This document shows positions 46,527 through 55,352 of a stretch of 64,000 bases of DNA, in pieces. The DNA is from JAKFWF01 sp963750535 (GTDB taxonomy: Bacteria; Pseudomonadota; Alphaproteobacteria; Rhizobiales; Hyphomicrobiaceae), in the NCBI GenBank assembly GCA_963750535.1, contig CAVVRF010000032.1, positions 248,001-312,000 of the forward strand. Direction: 5' to 3'. Under the pieces are notes generated by a model. That model saw only the letters and a list, made by a program, of their open reading frames with translations. It had not been told where the DNA came from and did not search any database. A program made the position numbers and the translations under genes. How positions within the stretch are numbered: position 1 is the stretch's first letter; every line of letters starts with the position of its first letter.

Positions 46527-47024
46527 CCGGCACCGGCCGCGACCACATCATCGCAGGTCCTGTCGGCGGCGTGCGGCAGACACGCCAGAGTGTTTCCGAT
46601 CCCAACTGGATGCGACCTTTCCCTCTCCCCCAGGCGCAATTCGCGCGCCGGGGGAAAGGGTTAGGGTGAGGGGCCGCTCGGACACACAACCGTCATCCCC
46701 GCGAAGGCGGGGAACCCAGACAACGGGTGGAGTTTTGGGTGGTGGAGGCGAGGTCGACGGCTGTAATGACCGCCGGCACCAAGTGAACAGAGGCTTGGAT
46801 GGATACCCGCCGTCGCGCCTCGCGCGCATACGCACGACGCGGGGATGACGAGCCGACAAAGGATGGTTCAGGCAACAGCGAGCGCTTGCTGCAAAGCAGC
46901 CCGACACTTGATGGCGCATCTGCTGATGGTTCTGAGAAAACGGCAGCGCTCTCCTCCGATACTGCGGGGAGAGCGCGGGAGCGGTTTTCGAGCTTGTCCA
47001 GCTCGACTTGAAGCGGCGCCGGCT
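46527..47024. repeat. Intergenic region with three palindromic repeats
   Basis: 498 bp without a recognised gene. Contents: a ccctctcccc..ggggaaaggg palindrome (about 46618-46675), a cgtcatccccgcgaaggcggggaaccc arm (46691-46719) with a partner ending cggggatgacg (about 46799-46850), and a further gcgctctcc..ggagagcgc hairpin (about 46948-46980). Confidence 0.7.
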
Positions 47025-47282
47025 TCATGCCGCCGCCGCGATCTCCTGGGTGTGGTCGGTCCAGACCACGGCCGCGCCGTTGATTGCGCCGATGATCGCG
47101 CCGCGCGGCGCGGTGACGACCGCGCTCTCGCCGGCGGTCAGCACGATGTCGCGCGGATTATTCTGTTGCGAGATCCAAATCGCGCCGTTCTCGCATTCGA
47201 TCCACTGGCTGATCCCATCTTCCAGCCTGAACAGCGCCCGCGCCGGCAGTCTGGTCTCGGTTCCAATCGGTAGCCTGATCAT
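47025..47282 (-). CDS. DUF2917-like small protein
   Basis: An 85-residue acidic protein: MIRLPIGTETRLPARALFRL, then GAIWISQQNNPRDIVLTAGESAVV and APRGAIIGAINGAAVVW. The cupin-like pattern resembles DUF2917 proteins (a beta-rich small family). GAGG lies upstream of ATG 47282. Next upstream on the same strand is another small protein, and the pair is divergent from a LysR regulator that may control both. Confidence 0.65.
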   Translation of the reverse strand: MIRLPIGTETRLPARALFRLEDGISQWIECENGAIWISQQNNPRDIVLTAGESAVVTAPRGAIIGAINGAAVVWTDHTQEIAAAA

Positions 47283-47309
47283 GACCAATCCTCTTGTCGT
47301 CGGAGTAAG

Positions 47310-47513
47310 CTAGCAGCCGCAGGTGGAGCCGGCGGCGGGGTGGGTGACGGCATCGTCGGAATAGCGCAGCTGCAGCCCGCGCCGCAGCCAGGCGGTGATC
47401 GCGTGGCCGATCGACTTCACGGCCTCGGCGCGCTCGTGCGCCGCGATCCGCTTGAATGCCGCCAGTTCTTCGTTCGAAGGTGACAGGCCATAGCCTGAAA
47501 CTGCGCGTTCCAT
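47310..47513 (-). CDS. Small basic conserved protein
   Basis: A 67-residue protein: MERAVSGYGLSPSNEELAAF, an amphipathic helix KRIAAHERAEAVKSIGHAITAWLRRG and a cysteine-ending tail. AGGAGAG precedes the ATG. It resembles small DUF1127-like helical proteins in the middle, but the match is not firm. It lies 100 bp from the divergent LysR-type gene and 27 bp upstream of the DUF2917-like gene. Confidence 0.6.
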   Translation of the reverse strand: MERAVSGYGLSPSNEELAAFKRIAAHERAEAVKSIGHAITAWLRRGLQLRYSDDAVTHPAAGSTCGC

Positions 47514-47613
47514 ATTAGCTCTCCTCATCTCAACTTTTTTGTGCCAAGAGAATTGCTCCATATTCGGTGGCTTGACAAAGGATGTTGCCTCAACTCGCGA
47601 GTGAGGTTTTCTC

Positions 47614-48672
47614 ATGCATAGCGCACTCCCTCCGCTGAACGCGTTGCGGGCCTTCGAGGCCGCCGCCCGCCACTCCAGCCTGACCAAGGCGGCGCAGGAG
47701 CTGGGCGTCACGCCCGGTGCGCTCAGCCATCAGATCCGCGGGCTCGAGGAGTTCCTGGGCGTCGAGCTGTTCCATCGCCTGCCGCGCGCAATCGCGCTGA
47801 CCGATGTCGGCCGGCAGCTGTTTCCGGGGTTGCAGTCGGGCTTCGGCCAGATCCGGCAGGCACTCGCCGGCCTCGGCGCGCTGGGCAACGAGCGGATCCT
47901 GGTGGTGAGCACGCCGCCCGGGTTCACGGCGAAGTGGCTGGCGCCGCGGCTATACCGCTTCCTTTCGGCCCATCCGGACATCGACACCCGCATCTCGTCG
48001 ACGCTGAACAATGCCGACTTCAGGACCGACGGCGTCGACGTCGCGATCCGCAACCTGCGGTTAGGCCAGCCGAGCGACCCTGAGCTGCTGGTCGAGAAGC
48101 TGACCGAGCAGTTCTATGTGCCGGTGTGCAGTCCGAAGCTGTTGGAGCGGCTCGGCGGCCTCGCCGGCCCGGCCGACCTGAAGCGGGTCTCGTTCATCCA
48201 CGACGACAGCATGGCCGGCAGGGACGAGATCGCGAGCTGGCCGGACTGGCTGCGGGCGGCAGGCGTCGAAGGGCTCGACCCGACGCGCGGCCTGAGGTTC
48301 AACACCGCCGACCATGCCATCGAAGCCGCGATCGAGGGCGCCGGCATCCTGCTCGCGATCAACGTCCTGGCGCATGATGATCTGCGCAACGGCCGGCTGG
48401 TGGCGCCGTTCGAGCTGACGCTGCCGTCGCGGCGCGCGCTTCACTTCGTGTGCCTCAAGGGCCGCGAGCGGCGACCGAACGTCAAGGCCTTCCGCGAATG
48501 GGTCAGGAGCGAGATGCGCTGCCATCATTGCAGCAAGGCGGCCACAGCAGCGGCCGACAACCAGCCGGGAAATCCGCGGCGCGCCCAGCCTGAGCGGTCT
48601 CGCCTTGGATTTGCCGCGAGAAATCGGATACCAGGGCAGCCGACAAAAAAGGCTGGCGAACGGGAACCTTAG
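47614..48672 (+). CDS. LysR-family regulator (GcvA-like)
   Basis: A 352-codon frame. Residues 1-65 are the LysR helix-turn-helix (LNALRAFEAAARHSSLTKAAQELGVTPGALSHQIRGLEEFLG), and residues 90-300 the effector domain; the GcvA-like features LPRAIALTDVGRQLFP and RISSTLNNADFRTDGVDVAIR are clear. The protein should end near WVRSEM (about residue 299), so the last 50 residues are atypical. The TAG stop (48670-48672) is created at the junction with the MITE at 48671, so the natural end may have been lost. Probably controls the divergent small genes. Confidence 0.85.
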   Translation: MHSALPPLNALRAFEAAARHSSLTKAAQELGVTPGALSHQIRGLEEFLGVELFHRLPRAIALTDVGRQLFPGLQSGFGQIRQALAGLGALGNERILVVSTPPGFTAKWLAPRLYRFLSAHPDIDTRISSTLNNADFRTDGVDVAIRNLRLGQPSDPELLVEKLTEQFYVPVCSPKLLERLGGLAGPADLKRVSFIHDDSMAGRDEIASWPDWLRAAGVEGLDPTRGLRFNTADHAIEAAIEGAGILLAINVLAHDDLRNGRLVAPFELTLPSRRALHFVCLKGRERRPNVKAFREWVRSEMRCHHCSKAATAAADNQPGNPRRAQPERSRLGFAARNRIPGQPTKKAGEREP

Positions 48673-48940
48673 AGCCTGTCCGGGGGATTTTCATGAGATT
48701 TCATGGCCTAATGTCGAGTCGATCCGCAAGGAGCAGCCCGCTGGTCGTAGCCTCAGCTACGGCCAAGGGCTGCGACGCGGCGGGCGACCGGGATTGGGCC
48801 ACCTCCGGTCGCGCATGCACGGCCCATCTGGTTCGTCGCGCACCTTGCCGATACCTATGGGTATCGGCTGCGCCGACGCTCCTGCCATCTGGACCATGCA
48901 TGCGCGATGAAGCTCCATGAAAATCCCCCGGACAGGCTCT
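48671..48940 (-). mobile_element. MITE-like element, copy 2 (270 bp)
   Basis: Perfect terminal inverted repeats beginning AGAGCCTGTCCGGGGGATTT bound the same 270-bp sequence as copy 1 at 12520-12786, in opposite orientation. The internal hairpin is near 48850-48875. Its left end completes the stop codon of the LysR gene; its right end is 6 bp from the opgD start codon. Confidence 0.87.
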
Positions 48941-48946
48941 GAGATC

Positions 48947-50587
48947 ATGGCTGTCGAATTCGATCGGCGCGGCTTCGTGGCCGCGGCGCTTGCCCAGGCG
49001 CTGGCGTCGGTGACGGCAAGCGGTGCAGCCCGCGGGCAGGGCGCGGCCGGGCACAGCGGGCTGGTGCTCGGCGAGGCGGCGCCATTCTCGTTCGATGCGC
49101 TCAAGGCGCGCGCTCGCGAGCTGGCCTCGAGGCCGTACGTGGCGCCGCCGCGCCCGGCGCCCGAGATCGTCGGCAGGATCGACTATGCAACTCACGGCAC
49201 GCTCAAGTATCGCACCGACGTCGCCTTGTTCGCGAACGGGCCCGGCCGGTTCCCGGTGACGTTCTTCCATCTCGGCCAGTACTTCCAGAAGCCGGTGCGG
49301 ATGCATGTGGTCGAGGGCGGCTCGGCGCGCGAGATCGTCTACCAGCCGGCCTACTTCGACATGCCGCCCGGCTCGATCGCGAGCCAGTTGCCGCCGAACG
49401 CGGGCTTCGCCGGGTTCCGCTTCCAGGAGAACCGCAATGGTCATCCGAGCCGTGGCGGCCGCGACGGCGGCAGCCTCGACTGGCGGCGCAACGACTGGGT
49501 GGCGTTTCTCGGCGCCTCGTACTTCCGCGCCATCGGCGAGGATTATCAGTACGGCCTGTCCGCCCGCGGGCTGGCGCTCGACCCGGCGATCGGCGGCGTC
49601 ACCGAGGAGTTCCCCGATTTCGTGAGCTTCTACATCGAGACGCCAGCCGATGATGCGCCGACGGTGACGGTCCATGCGCTGCTCGACTCGACCAGCGTCG
49701 CCGGCGCCTACCGCTTCGTCATGACTCGCGGCGCCGGCGTGACGATGGAGATCTCCTGCCAGCTGTTCACGTCCGCCACCAGGTGCAGCGCTTCTGCATC
49801 GCGCCGCTGACGTCGATGTACTGGTTCTCCGAGACGCTCAAGGGCACCGCCGCCGACTGGCGTCCCGAGGTGCACGACAGCGACGGGCTGGCGTTGTGGA
49901 CCGGCGGCGGCGAGCGCATCTGGCGGCCGCTCAACAACCCGCCGCGCACGATGACCTCGGCATTTGCCGACGACAATCCGAAGGGCTTCGGCCTGATGCA
50001 GCGCGACCGCGTCTTCGACCATTACCAGGACGGCGTGGCCTACGAGCGTCGCCCGTCGCTATGGGTCGAGCCGGTCGGCGGCTGGGGTCGCGGCGCGGTG
50101 CAGCTGATCGAGATCCCGACCGACGACGAGATCCACGACAACATCGTCGCCGCGTGGGTGCCGGCCGAGCCGGTCAAGGCGGGGGCGGCGCTCGATCTTG
50201 CCTACAAGCTCCACTGGCAGGGCGGCGAGCCGCCGCACGTCGCCCAGCAGATGACGCTGGCGCGGACGGTCGCGAGCCGCATCGGCAACGGCGGCGAGCC
50301 CGGCCAGCCGCGGCCGCAAGGCGTGAAGAAGTTCGTGGTCGAGTTCTTCGGGCCATTCGCTCGCGACGCTGCCGTCGGGCGTCAAGCCGGAGGCGGTCGT
50401 CACCGCCTCGCGCGGCGAGATCGTCAACCCGTTCACCGAGGCGCTGACCAACGACGTCGCCGGCCATTGGCGCGCGGTGTTCGACCTCAAGGCGGGGCCC
50501 GGCGATCCGGTCGAATTGCGGTTGTTCCTGCGCCTGCGCGGCCAGGTCCTGACCGAGACCTGGGCCTACCAGTGGCATGCGGCATAG
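48947..50587 (+). pseudogene. opgD: Glucan biosynthesis protein (OpgD/OpgG family), frameshifted
   Basis: Starts MAVEFDRRGFVAAALAQALA, a twin-arginine signal as in OpgD. The body matches the MdoG/OpgD family: ALKARARELASRPYVAP, LFHLG-like FFHLGQYFQKPVRMHVVEGG, ENRNGHPSRG-type insert, VAFLGASYFRAIGEDYQYGLSARGLA, FPDFVSFYIE, then APLTSMYWFSE, RPEVHDSDGLALWTG, WRPLNNP and a C-terminal LRLFLRLRGQVLTETWAYQW. The frame breaks twice: near 49770 (one base missing or two extra) and near 50360 (one extra). The family makes osmoregulated periplasmic glucans. The MITE lies 6 bp upstream, and no ribosome binding site is left. Confidence 0.8.
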
Positions 50588-50898
50588 GGAAATCTCATCG
50601 ATTTCCGCATCGCCCGCGGACGGATCGAAATGGCGATCCGGAAATGGCTAATTAAGAAGTATGAGGCATGCCTCCCGACAGTAGAGAGGCTCACTTCATT
50701 CATCGAAGTGGGGGGGAACCAGCCAACCAGGGGCGAACTCCATAACCGTGCGTACTCTATTGCAACTATTGTTGTTCTAACTGAGCATCAACACAAAATA
50801 TTAATCAAATTAACCACGTTCATTTTTTTTGATTTCTCCTTGCGCAGCTACCGGCTTGAGCGTAACCCCAAATAGGGGGGGGTGAAAGGAGTTCAACC
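50588..50898. other. AT-richer intergenic stretch
   Basis: 311 bp between the opgD-like gene and a small secreted protein. It is clearly lower in GC than its surroundings (notably 50760-50830) and contains runs of T. An open frame at 50630-50875 has no recognisable features and is not supported. It probably holds the promoter for the gene at 50899. Confidence 0.5.
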
Positions 50899-51117
50899 AT
50901 GAAAAGGATAATGGTGCTATCCCTCTTGGCCGCACTACCCGCGGCGTCCATGCTTGTCCTGAGCCCCACGCCCGCGTCGGCCTTTGGTTGGTGCAGCAGT
51001 TACTCGACGTCCAGGGCTGTGGTCGCGCCGCGTGCTCGTGTTTACGGCTACACCGCAATCCGTCCGTACCGGGTCCAGGCTCGCGACTATCGACCAGTCG
51101 TGCGGCGGCGTTTGTAG
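50899..51117 (+). CDS. Small secreted basic protein
   Basis: A 72-residue product with a signal peptide (MKRIMVLSLLAALPAASMLV, cleavage probably after ASA at residue 28) and a short mature part rich in Arg and Tyr (YGYTAIRPYRVQARDYRP). AGGAG is 9 nt upstream of the ATG. No family recognised; an envelope protein is likely. Confidence 0.6.
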   Translation: MKRIMVLSLLAALPAASMLVLSPTPASAFGWCSSYSTSRAVVAPRARVYGYTAIRPYRVQARDYRPVVRRRL

Positions 51118-51171
51118 TGGCAGAGATGACGTAGGCAATCGGCGCCGCGGCGTCAGCGCGCGATGTCGTGG

Positions 51172-51530
51172 TTAGAGAGTGGCCCCGGTTGTTCGGACAG
51201 ATTTTCCGCTTGGATAAGTGGATGGTCTGCCGGTGTTAGGCCGCCAAGCGGATCGGCGGCAAGCTCTCGTGTCCGAAGTACGCATCGTCGGGCGTCTGCC
51301 CGTCAAGGCTGGAATGCGGGCGGCGGCGATTGTAGAGATCGAGATAGCGCCCGATCCCGTCGCGAGCCGCGCTGACGCTGTCGTAGGCGTGCAGGTAGAC
51401 CTCCTCGTATTTCACGCTGCGCCACAGGCGCTCGACGAAGGCGTTGTCCCGCCAGGCGCCCTTGCCGTCCTGCTGATCCTGGTCCTGTGCTCCACCAGCA
51501 CGCCGGTGAATGCGGGTTAGGTTTGGTGCC
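51172..51530 (-). pseudogene. IS3-family transposase remnant (orfB 3' end)
   Basis: The frame ending at TAA 51236-51238 encodes the last part of an IS3 orfB integrase: GKGAWRDNAFVERLWRSVKYEEVYLHAYDSV, then IGRYLDLYNRRRPHSSLDGQTPDDAYF, including the last catalytic Glu (FVERLW). Upstream coding breaks off: the start of the segment needs at least one frame correction (near 51465-51470) to read as FTGVL...ISMDGKGAW. The element end may lie near 51172 (GTTAGAGAGTGGCCCCGG). The 5' two thirds of the transposase are missing. Confidence 0.75.
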
Positions 51531-51923
51531 GGCCAAGATTTCGCCGACCTCCGCGTAGATCGGCGCTTTAGAGATGATGACATCTGTTGAGCCACTTCCT
51601 TGCAATCGATGGAGTGGAGGGTGACGCTAACGAAGACGATGCAAACTGAGGCATTCTGGCTAATAATCCCATTCTATTTGTCGGTGTTTTCCAGCCGCGC
51701 AGTTCGGCGGGTTTCGCGAAATCGTGATCGGCGCCTTTTGATGCGCCGCCGCAGCCGCGTCGTCGGATCGCGATCGGCAAATTGATAGTTATCAGCACAT
51801 GGCTGAACGTTTTCGCCGGCACTTCGCTACTGGATTCTCTTTCAGTTGGCATCCTAAGCTTTCTCTGCTTAGCGCCACTTGCGCCTCTCAATTTTTGTGC
51901 GTCCAAAAAGGGATAAATCAGCC
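51531..51923. other. Intergenic stretch upstream of the sulfatase
   Basis: 393 bp with no supported gene. It is AT-richer than its surroundings and contains a gcgccgccgcagccgc-type hairpin near 51740-51775. It may include further debris of the IS3 element at its left end and the sulfatase promoter at its right end. Confidence 0.45.
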
Positions 51924-53540
51924 ATGCGTACAATCAGAGACTTTTGGCTCGGTATGCTCGCGCTGTTCGTCGCCGCGATGGCGATGGCCGCGCCGGGATC
52001 CGCGCAACAGCAGGCAAAGCCCAACATCGTCGTCATCATGGGCGACGATATTGGCATCTGGAACATCGGCGCCTACCACCGCGGCATGATGGCGGGGCGG
52101 ACGCCGAACCTCGACAAGATCGCCGCCGAAGGCATGCTGTTCACCGATTACTATGCCGAGGCGAGCTGCACGGCCGGCCGGGCGAACTTCGTTACCGGCC
52201 AGCTTCCGATCCGCACCGGCATGACCACCGTCGGCCAGGCCGGATCGCCGATCGGGTTGCCCGCGGCCGCGCCCACGATTGCCACCGCGCTGAAGTCCCT
52301 GGGCTATGCCACCGGTCAGTTCGGCAAGAACCACCTTGGCGACCTCAACGAGTTCCTGCCGACCGTCCACGGCTTCGATGAGTTTTTCGGCTACCTGTAT
52401 CACCTCGACGCGATGGAGGACCCCGCGCACCCGGCGTATCCGCAGGAGCTGCTGAACACGGTCGGCCCGCGCAACATGGTTCACTCCTGGGCCACCAATG
52501 TCGATGACGCGACCGTCATGCCGCGCTGGGGCAAGATCGGCAAACAGAAGATCGAGGACGCCGGCACGCTATATCCGAAGCGAATGGAGACCGTCGACGA
52601 CGAGATCCGCGACCTCTCCTTCAAGTTCATCGAAAAGGCGAAGGCCGACGGCAAGCCATTTTTCATGTGGCTCAACCCGACGCGCATGCACATCGTCACC
52701 CATCTCTCGGAGAAGTACCAGAAGCTGCGCAACTCCAACAACGGCTGGTCCATTCACGAAGCGGGCATGGCGCAGCTCGACGACATCGTCGGCGACGTCA
52801 TGAAGAAGCTCAAGGACATGGGCGTCGACGACAACACGATCGTCGTGTTCACCACCGACAACGGCACCGAGGTGTTCACCTGGCCGGATGGCGGACAGAC
52901 CCCGTTCGCGCAAAGCAAAGGCACGGTGATGGAAGGCGGCTTCCGCGCGCCGGCGATGATCCGCTGGCCCGGCAAAGTTCCCGCCGGCAAGGTCGAGAAC
53001 GGCATCATCTCCGGCCTCGACTGGTTCCCGACCTTCCTCGCCGCCGCTGGCGACGCGAGCATCATTGCGGACCTGAAGAAGGGCAAGAAGCTCGGCGACA
53101 CGACCTACAAGGTGCATCTCGACGGCTACGACCAGACGGCGCTGATAACCGGCAAGGGCCCCTCGGCGCGCCACGAGATCTTCTATTTTGGCGAAAGCGA
53201 ACTCGGTGCCGTGCGCATCGACGACTTCAAGTATCGCTTCATCGACCAGCCCGGCGGCTGGCTGGGCGACAAGACCCACGCCGACGTGCCATACCTTACC
53301 AACCTCCGCCTCGATCCATTCGAGCGCACGGGTTGGCCGGAAAATGGCACGAAATCCGGGTCGCAGAATTACTTCTCGTGGTTCCAGTACGAATTCTGGC
53401 GCTTCGTATTCGTCCAGCAGCAAGTTGCGAAGCTGGCGAAGACTGCGGTCGAGTTCCCGCCGATGCAAAAAGGCGCGAGCTTCAACCTCGACGCGGTGAA
53501 GGCGAAAATCGAGGCTGCCAGAGCGGCAATGGGCAAGTGA
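51924..53540 (+). CDS. Arylsulfatase (sulfatase family S1)
   Basis: A 538-residue secreted enzyme with a signal peptide (residues 1-27, ending APGSAQ). The sulfatase core starts KPNIVVIMGDDIG and has the modification motif ASCTAGRANFVTG: Cys of C-x-A-x-R is converted to formylglycine, here with Ala instead of the usual Pro. HLGD, FTTDNGTEVFTWPDGG and TVMEGGFRAPAMIRWPGK are further signatures. It hydrolyses a sulfate ester in the periplasm. No formylglycine-generating enzyme is in the window. An in-frame start at 51879 was rejected because MRTIRDF begins the signal peptide. Confidence 0.9.
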   Translation: MRTIRDFWLGMLALFVAAMAMAAPGSAQQQAKPNIVVIMGDDIGIWNIGAYHRGMMAGRTPNLDKIAAEGMLFTDYYAEASCTAGRANFVTGQLPIRTGMTTVGQAGSPIGLPAAAPTIATALKSLGYATGQFGKNHLGDLNEFLPTVHGFDEFFGYLYHLDAMEDPAHPAYPQELLNTVGPRNMVHSWATNVDDATVMPRWGKIGKQKIEDAGTLYPKRMETVDDEIRDLSFKFIEKAKADGKPFFMWLNPTRMHIVTHLSEKYQKLRNSNNGWSIHEAGMAQLDDIVGDVMKKLKDMGVDDNTIVVFTTDNGTEVFTWPDGGQTPFAQSKGTVMEGGFRAPAMIRWPGKVPAGKVENGIISGLDWFPTFLAAAGDASIIADLKKGKKLGDTTYKVHLDGYDQTALITGKGPSARHEIFYFGESELGAVRIDDFKYRFIDQPGGWLGDKTHADVPYLTNLRLDPFERTGWPENGTKSGSQNYFSWFQYEFWRFVFVQQQVAKLAKTAVEFPPMQKGASFNLDAVKAKIEAARAAMGK

Positions 53541-53655
53541 CTTGGCGACTATGGCGGGCGGCTCGCGAGGGCCGCTCGCGCATGATCGTGATCGACGCAA
53601 AGCACAACTGGTCCATGGGAGCTCCCGCCTGTTCGCGGGGCTGCCCAGAGGTTCC

Positions 53656-54093
53656 CTAGATGAATGGTGGCAGTCGGCGTTTGACCGTCTGGCTCTTGAC
53701 GACCGACGTCTTCGTCTCGGCCTTGTCCGATATCCGATTCAGAATTTCATCAATCTGGTCCATCGACCTCGCGCAGAGGCGCGCGATGAAGCAGTCGTCG
53801 CCCGTCACCTTATCGCACTCGATAATCTCAGGCGTCTCCCGGATCAGGCGCTCGACCATCTGCAATTTTCCCGGCAACGGCTTGATGTGGACGATTGCCT
53901 GCAGGCTATAGCCCAAGGACTTGGGCGCGATCTCGACCGTGAACGCCCCGATGACGTCCTTTTCCTCCAATCGGCGCAACCGCTCCGACACGCTTGGCGA
54001 GGAAAGCTGAACGTGCCCTGCCAATTCCTTCAGCGACATGCGGGAGTTCGCGGCGAGCGCGGCAACAATGCGCTGATCCAGGTCATCCAGCAT
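53656..54093 (-). CDS. Lrp/AsnC-family regulator
   Basis: A 145-residue protein: helix-turn-helix LDDLDQRIVAALAANSRMSLKELAGHVQLSSPSVSERLRRLEEKDVI (residues 2-48), followed by an AsnC/RAM ligand domain (GYSLQAIVHIKPLPGKLQ, CDKVTGDDCFIARL). It probably forms octamers and responds to an amino acid or related compound. It is divergent from an alcohol dehydrogenase gene at 54249, the probable target. Confidence 0.9.
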   Translation of the reverse strand: MLDDLDQRIVAALAANSRMSLKELAGHVQLSSPSVSERLRRLEEKDVIGAFTVEIAPKSLGYSLQAIVHIKPLPGKLQMVERLIRETPEIIECDKVTGDDCFIARLCARSMDQIDEILNRISDKAETKTSVVKSQTVKRRLPPFI

Positions 54094-54248
54094 GTCTGCC
54101 TCATGGAATTAGGTAATTTGCCTCATTGACGATGCATAATTCGGCACTGTCTCGCAATGCCCTAATTCTCGCCATGGATCATGCACGGCTCCAGGCGCGA
54201 TATTGCGCCTGTCACGCCACATCCAACGCGACGGAAGAGACATCAGGC

Positions 54249-55271
54249 ATGCGCGCAATCAGGATTCCCGCCTCCTATTCATTGAAGGACCTCGAGCAGG
54301 TGGAGGTGCCCGAGCCGGCCGATCCCAAACCCGGCGAGGTTCGCCTGCGGATGCATGCCGTCGCGCTGAACTATCGCGATCTTCTGGTGGCACGCGGCGT
54401 GGATCGTTGGCGGCCGCCGGCTGGACGCATTCCTGCATCGGACGGCGTCGGTGTCGTCGAGGTGGTTGGACCAGGTGTCGAGCGCGTTCGGCCAGGGCAA
54501 CGGGTGATGACCACGATCTTGCCGAATTGGATTGCCGGGCCTCTCACCGCCGAGAAGCGCGAGGGCGGTCTTGGCGGACCTGGACGCGACGGCATACTGG
54601 CCGAAAAGGTCGTGCTCAGTGCCGACGCCGTGGTCCCGGCGCCGGAATACCTCAGTGACGTCGAAGCCGCCACCCTGCCTTGTGCGGGTGTCACGGCATG
54701 GCATGCGCTGACGCGAGCGGGATCACTGCGTCCGGGAGCGACCGTGCTCGTTCAGGGGACTGGTGGCGTCGCATTGTTTGCGCTTCAGCTGGCGGTGTCC
54801 GCCGGCGCGAAGGTCATCGCGACGTCGAGCGCCGACAGCAAGCTGGAAACGGTGCGCGGCCTCGGTGCGATCGCAACGATCAACTACCGCAAGCAGCCGG
54901 ACTGGGACGCCGAGGTCTTGCGTCTGACCAACGGCGCAGGCGTCGGCCACGTGATCGATATTGGCGGCGGCGACTCGCTCATGCGCTCGATGTCGGCCGT
55001 CGGGTTCGAAGGGATCGTCAGCATCGTCGGGTTGGTGGGTGGCATGCGGGCGGAAATCGATATCGGCGTCGCATTCCAGAAGAACCTTCGCCTGGACGGC
55101 GTTGAAACCGGCTCGCGGACAATGCTGGAGGACTTGAGCCGTTGGATGGAGCAGCATCAGATTCGTCCGGTGATCGACGCGGTCTACGCTCTTGATGCCG
55201 CGCGCGAGGCTTTCATGCGCATGGAGGATGGCGCGCATGTCGGCAAGGTCTGCATCGATCTGCTGAATTGA
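54249..55271 (+). CDS. Zinc-type alcohol dehydrogenase-like oxidoreductase
   Basis: A 340-residue MDR enzyme: MRAIRIPASYSLKDLEQVEVPEPADPKPGEVRLRMHAVALNYRD, GVGVVEVVGPGVERVRPGQRVM, NAD(P)-binding VQGTGGVALFALQLAVSAGAKVIATSS and C-terminal GAHVGKVCIDL. Typical catalytic-zinc Cys/His residues are not obvious, so it may be of the zinc-free quinone-oxidoreductase type. Frame is open from 54126, but ATG 54249 begins the family-like sequence. It is divergent from the Lrp-family gene, 155 bp away. Confidence 0.87.
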   Translation: MRAIRIPASYSLKDLEQVEVPEPADPKPGEVRLRMHAVALNYRDLLVARGVDRWRPPAGRIPASDGVGVVEVVGPGVERVRPGQRVMTTILPNWIAGPLTAEKREGGLGGPGRDGILAEKVVLSADAVVPAPEYLSDVEAATLPCAGVTAWHALTRAGSLRPGATVLVQGTGGVALFALQLAVSAGAKVIATSSADSKLETVRGLGAIATINYRKQPDWDAEVLRLTNGAGVGHVIDIGGGDSLMRSMSAVGFEGIVSIVGLVGGMRAEIDIGVAFQKNLRLDGVETGSRTMLEDLSRWMEQHQIRPVIDAVYALDAAREAFMRMEDGAHVGKVCIDLLN

Positions 55272-55352
55272 GCCCAGCAGTTCGCGCTTCGTTCTTGCGA
55301 TGGTTATTCGCCGATGCTACGCCTTGGGCCTGGCCATCCGTGGAGGTGCCCG

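Noticed and set aside
46618..46850. CRISPR array, from the repeated short palindromes
   Set aside because: The repeats are not regularly spaced, differ in type and orientation, and no cas gene is in the window.
51568..51933. A 121-codon minus-strand frame upstream of the sulfatase
   Set aside because: It has no ribosome site, no family features, and overlaps the probable sulfatase promoter.
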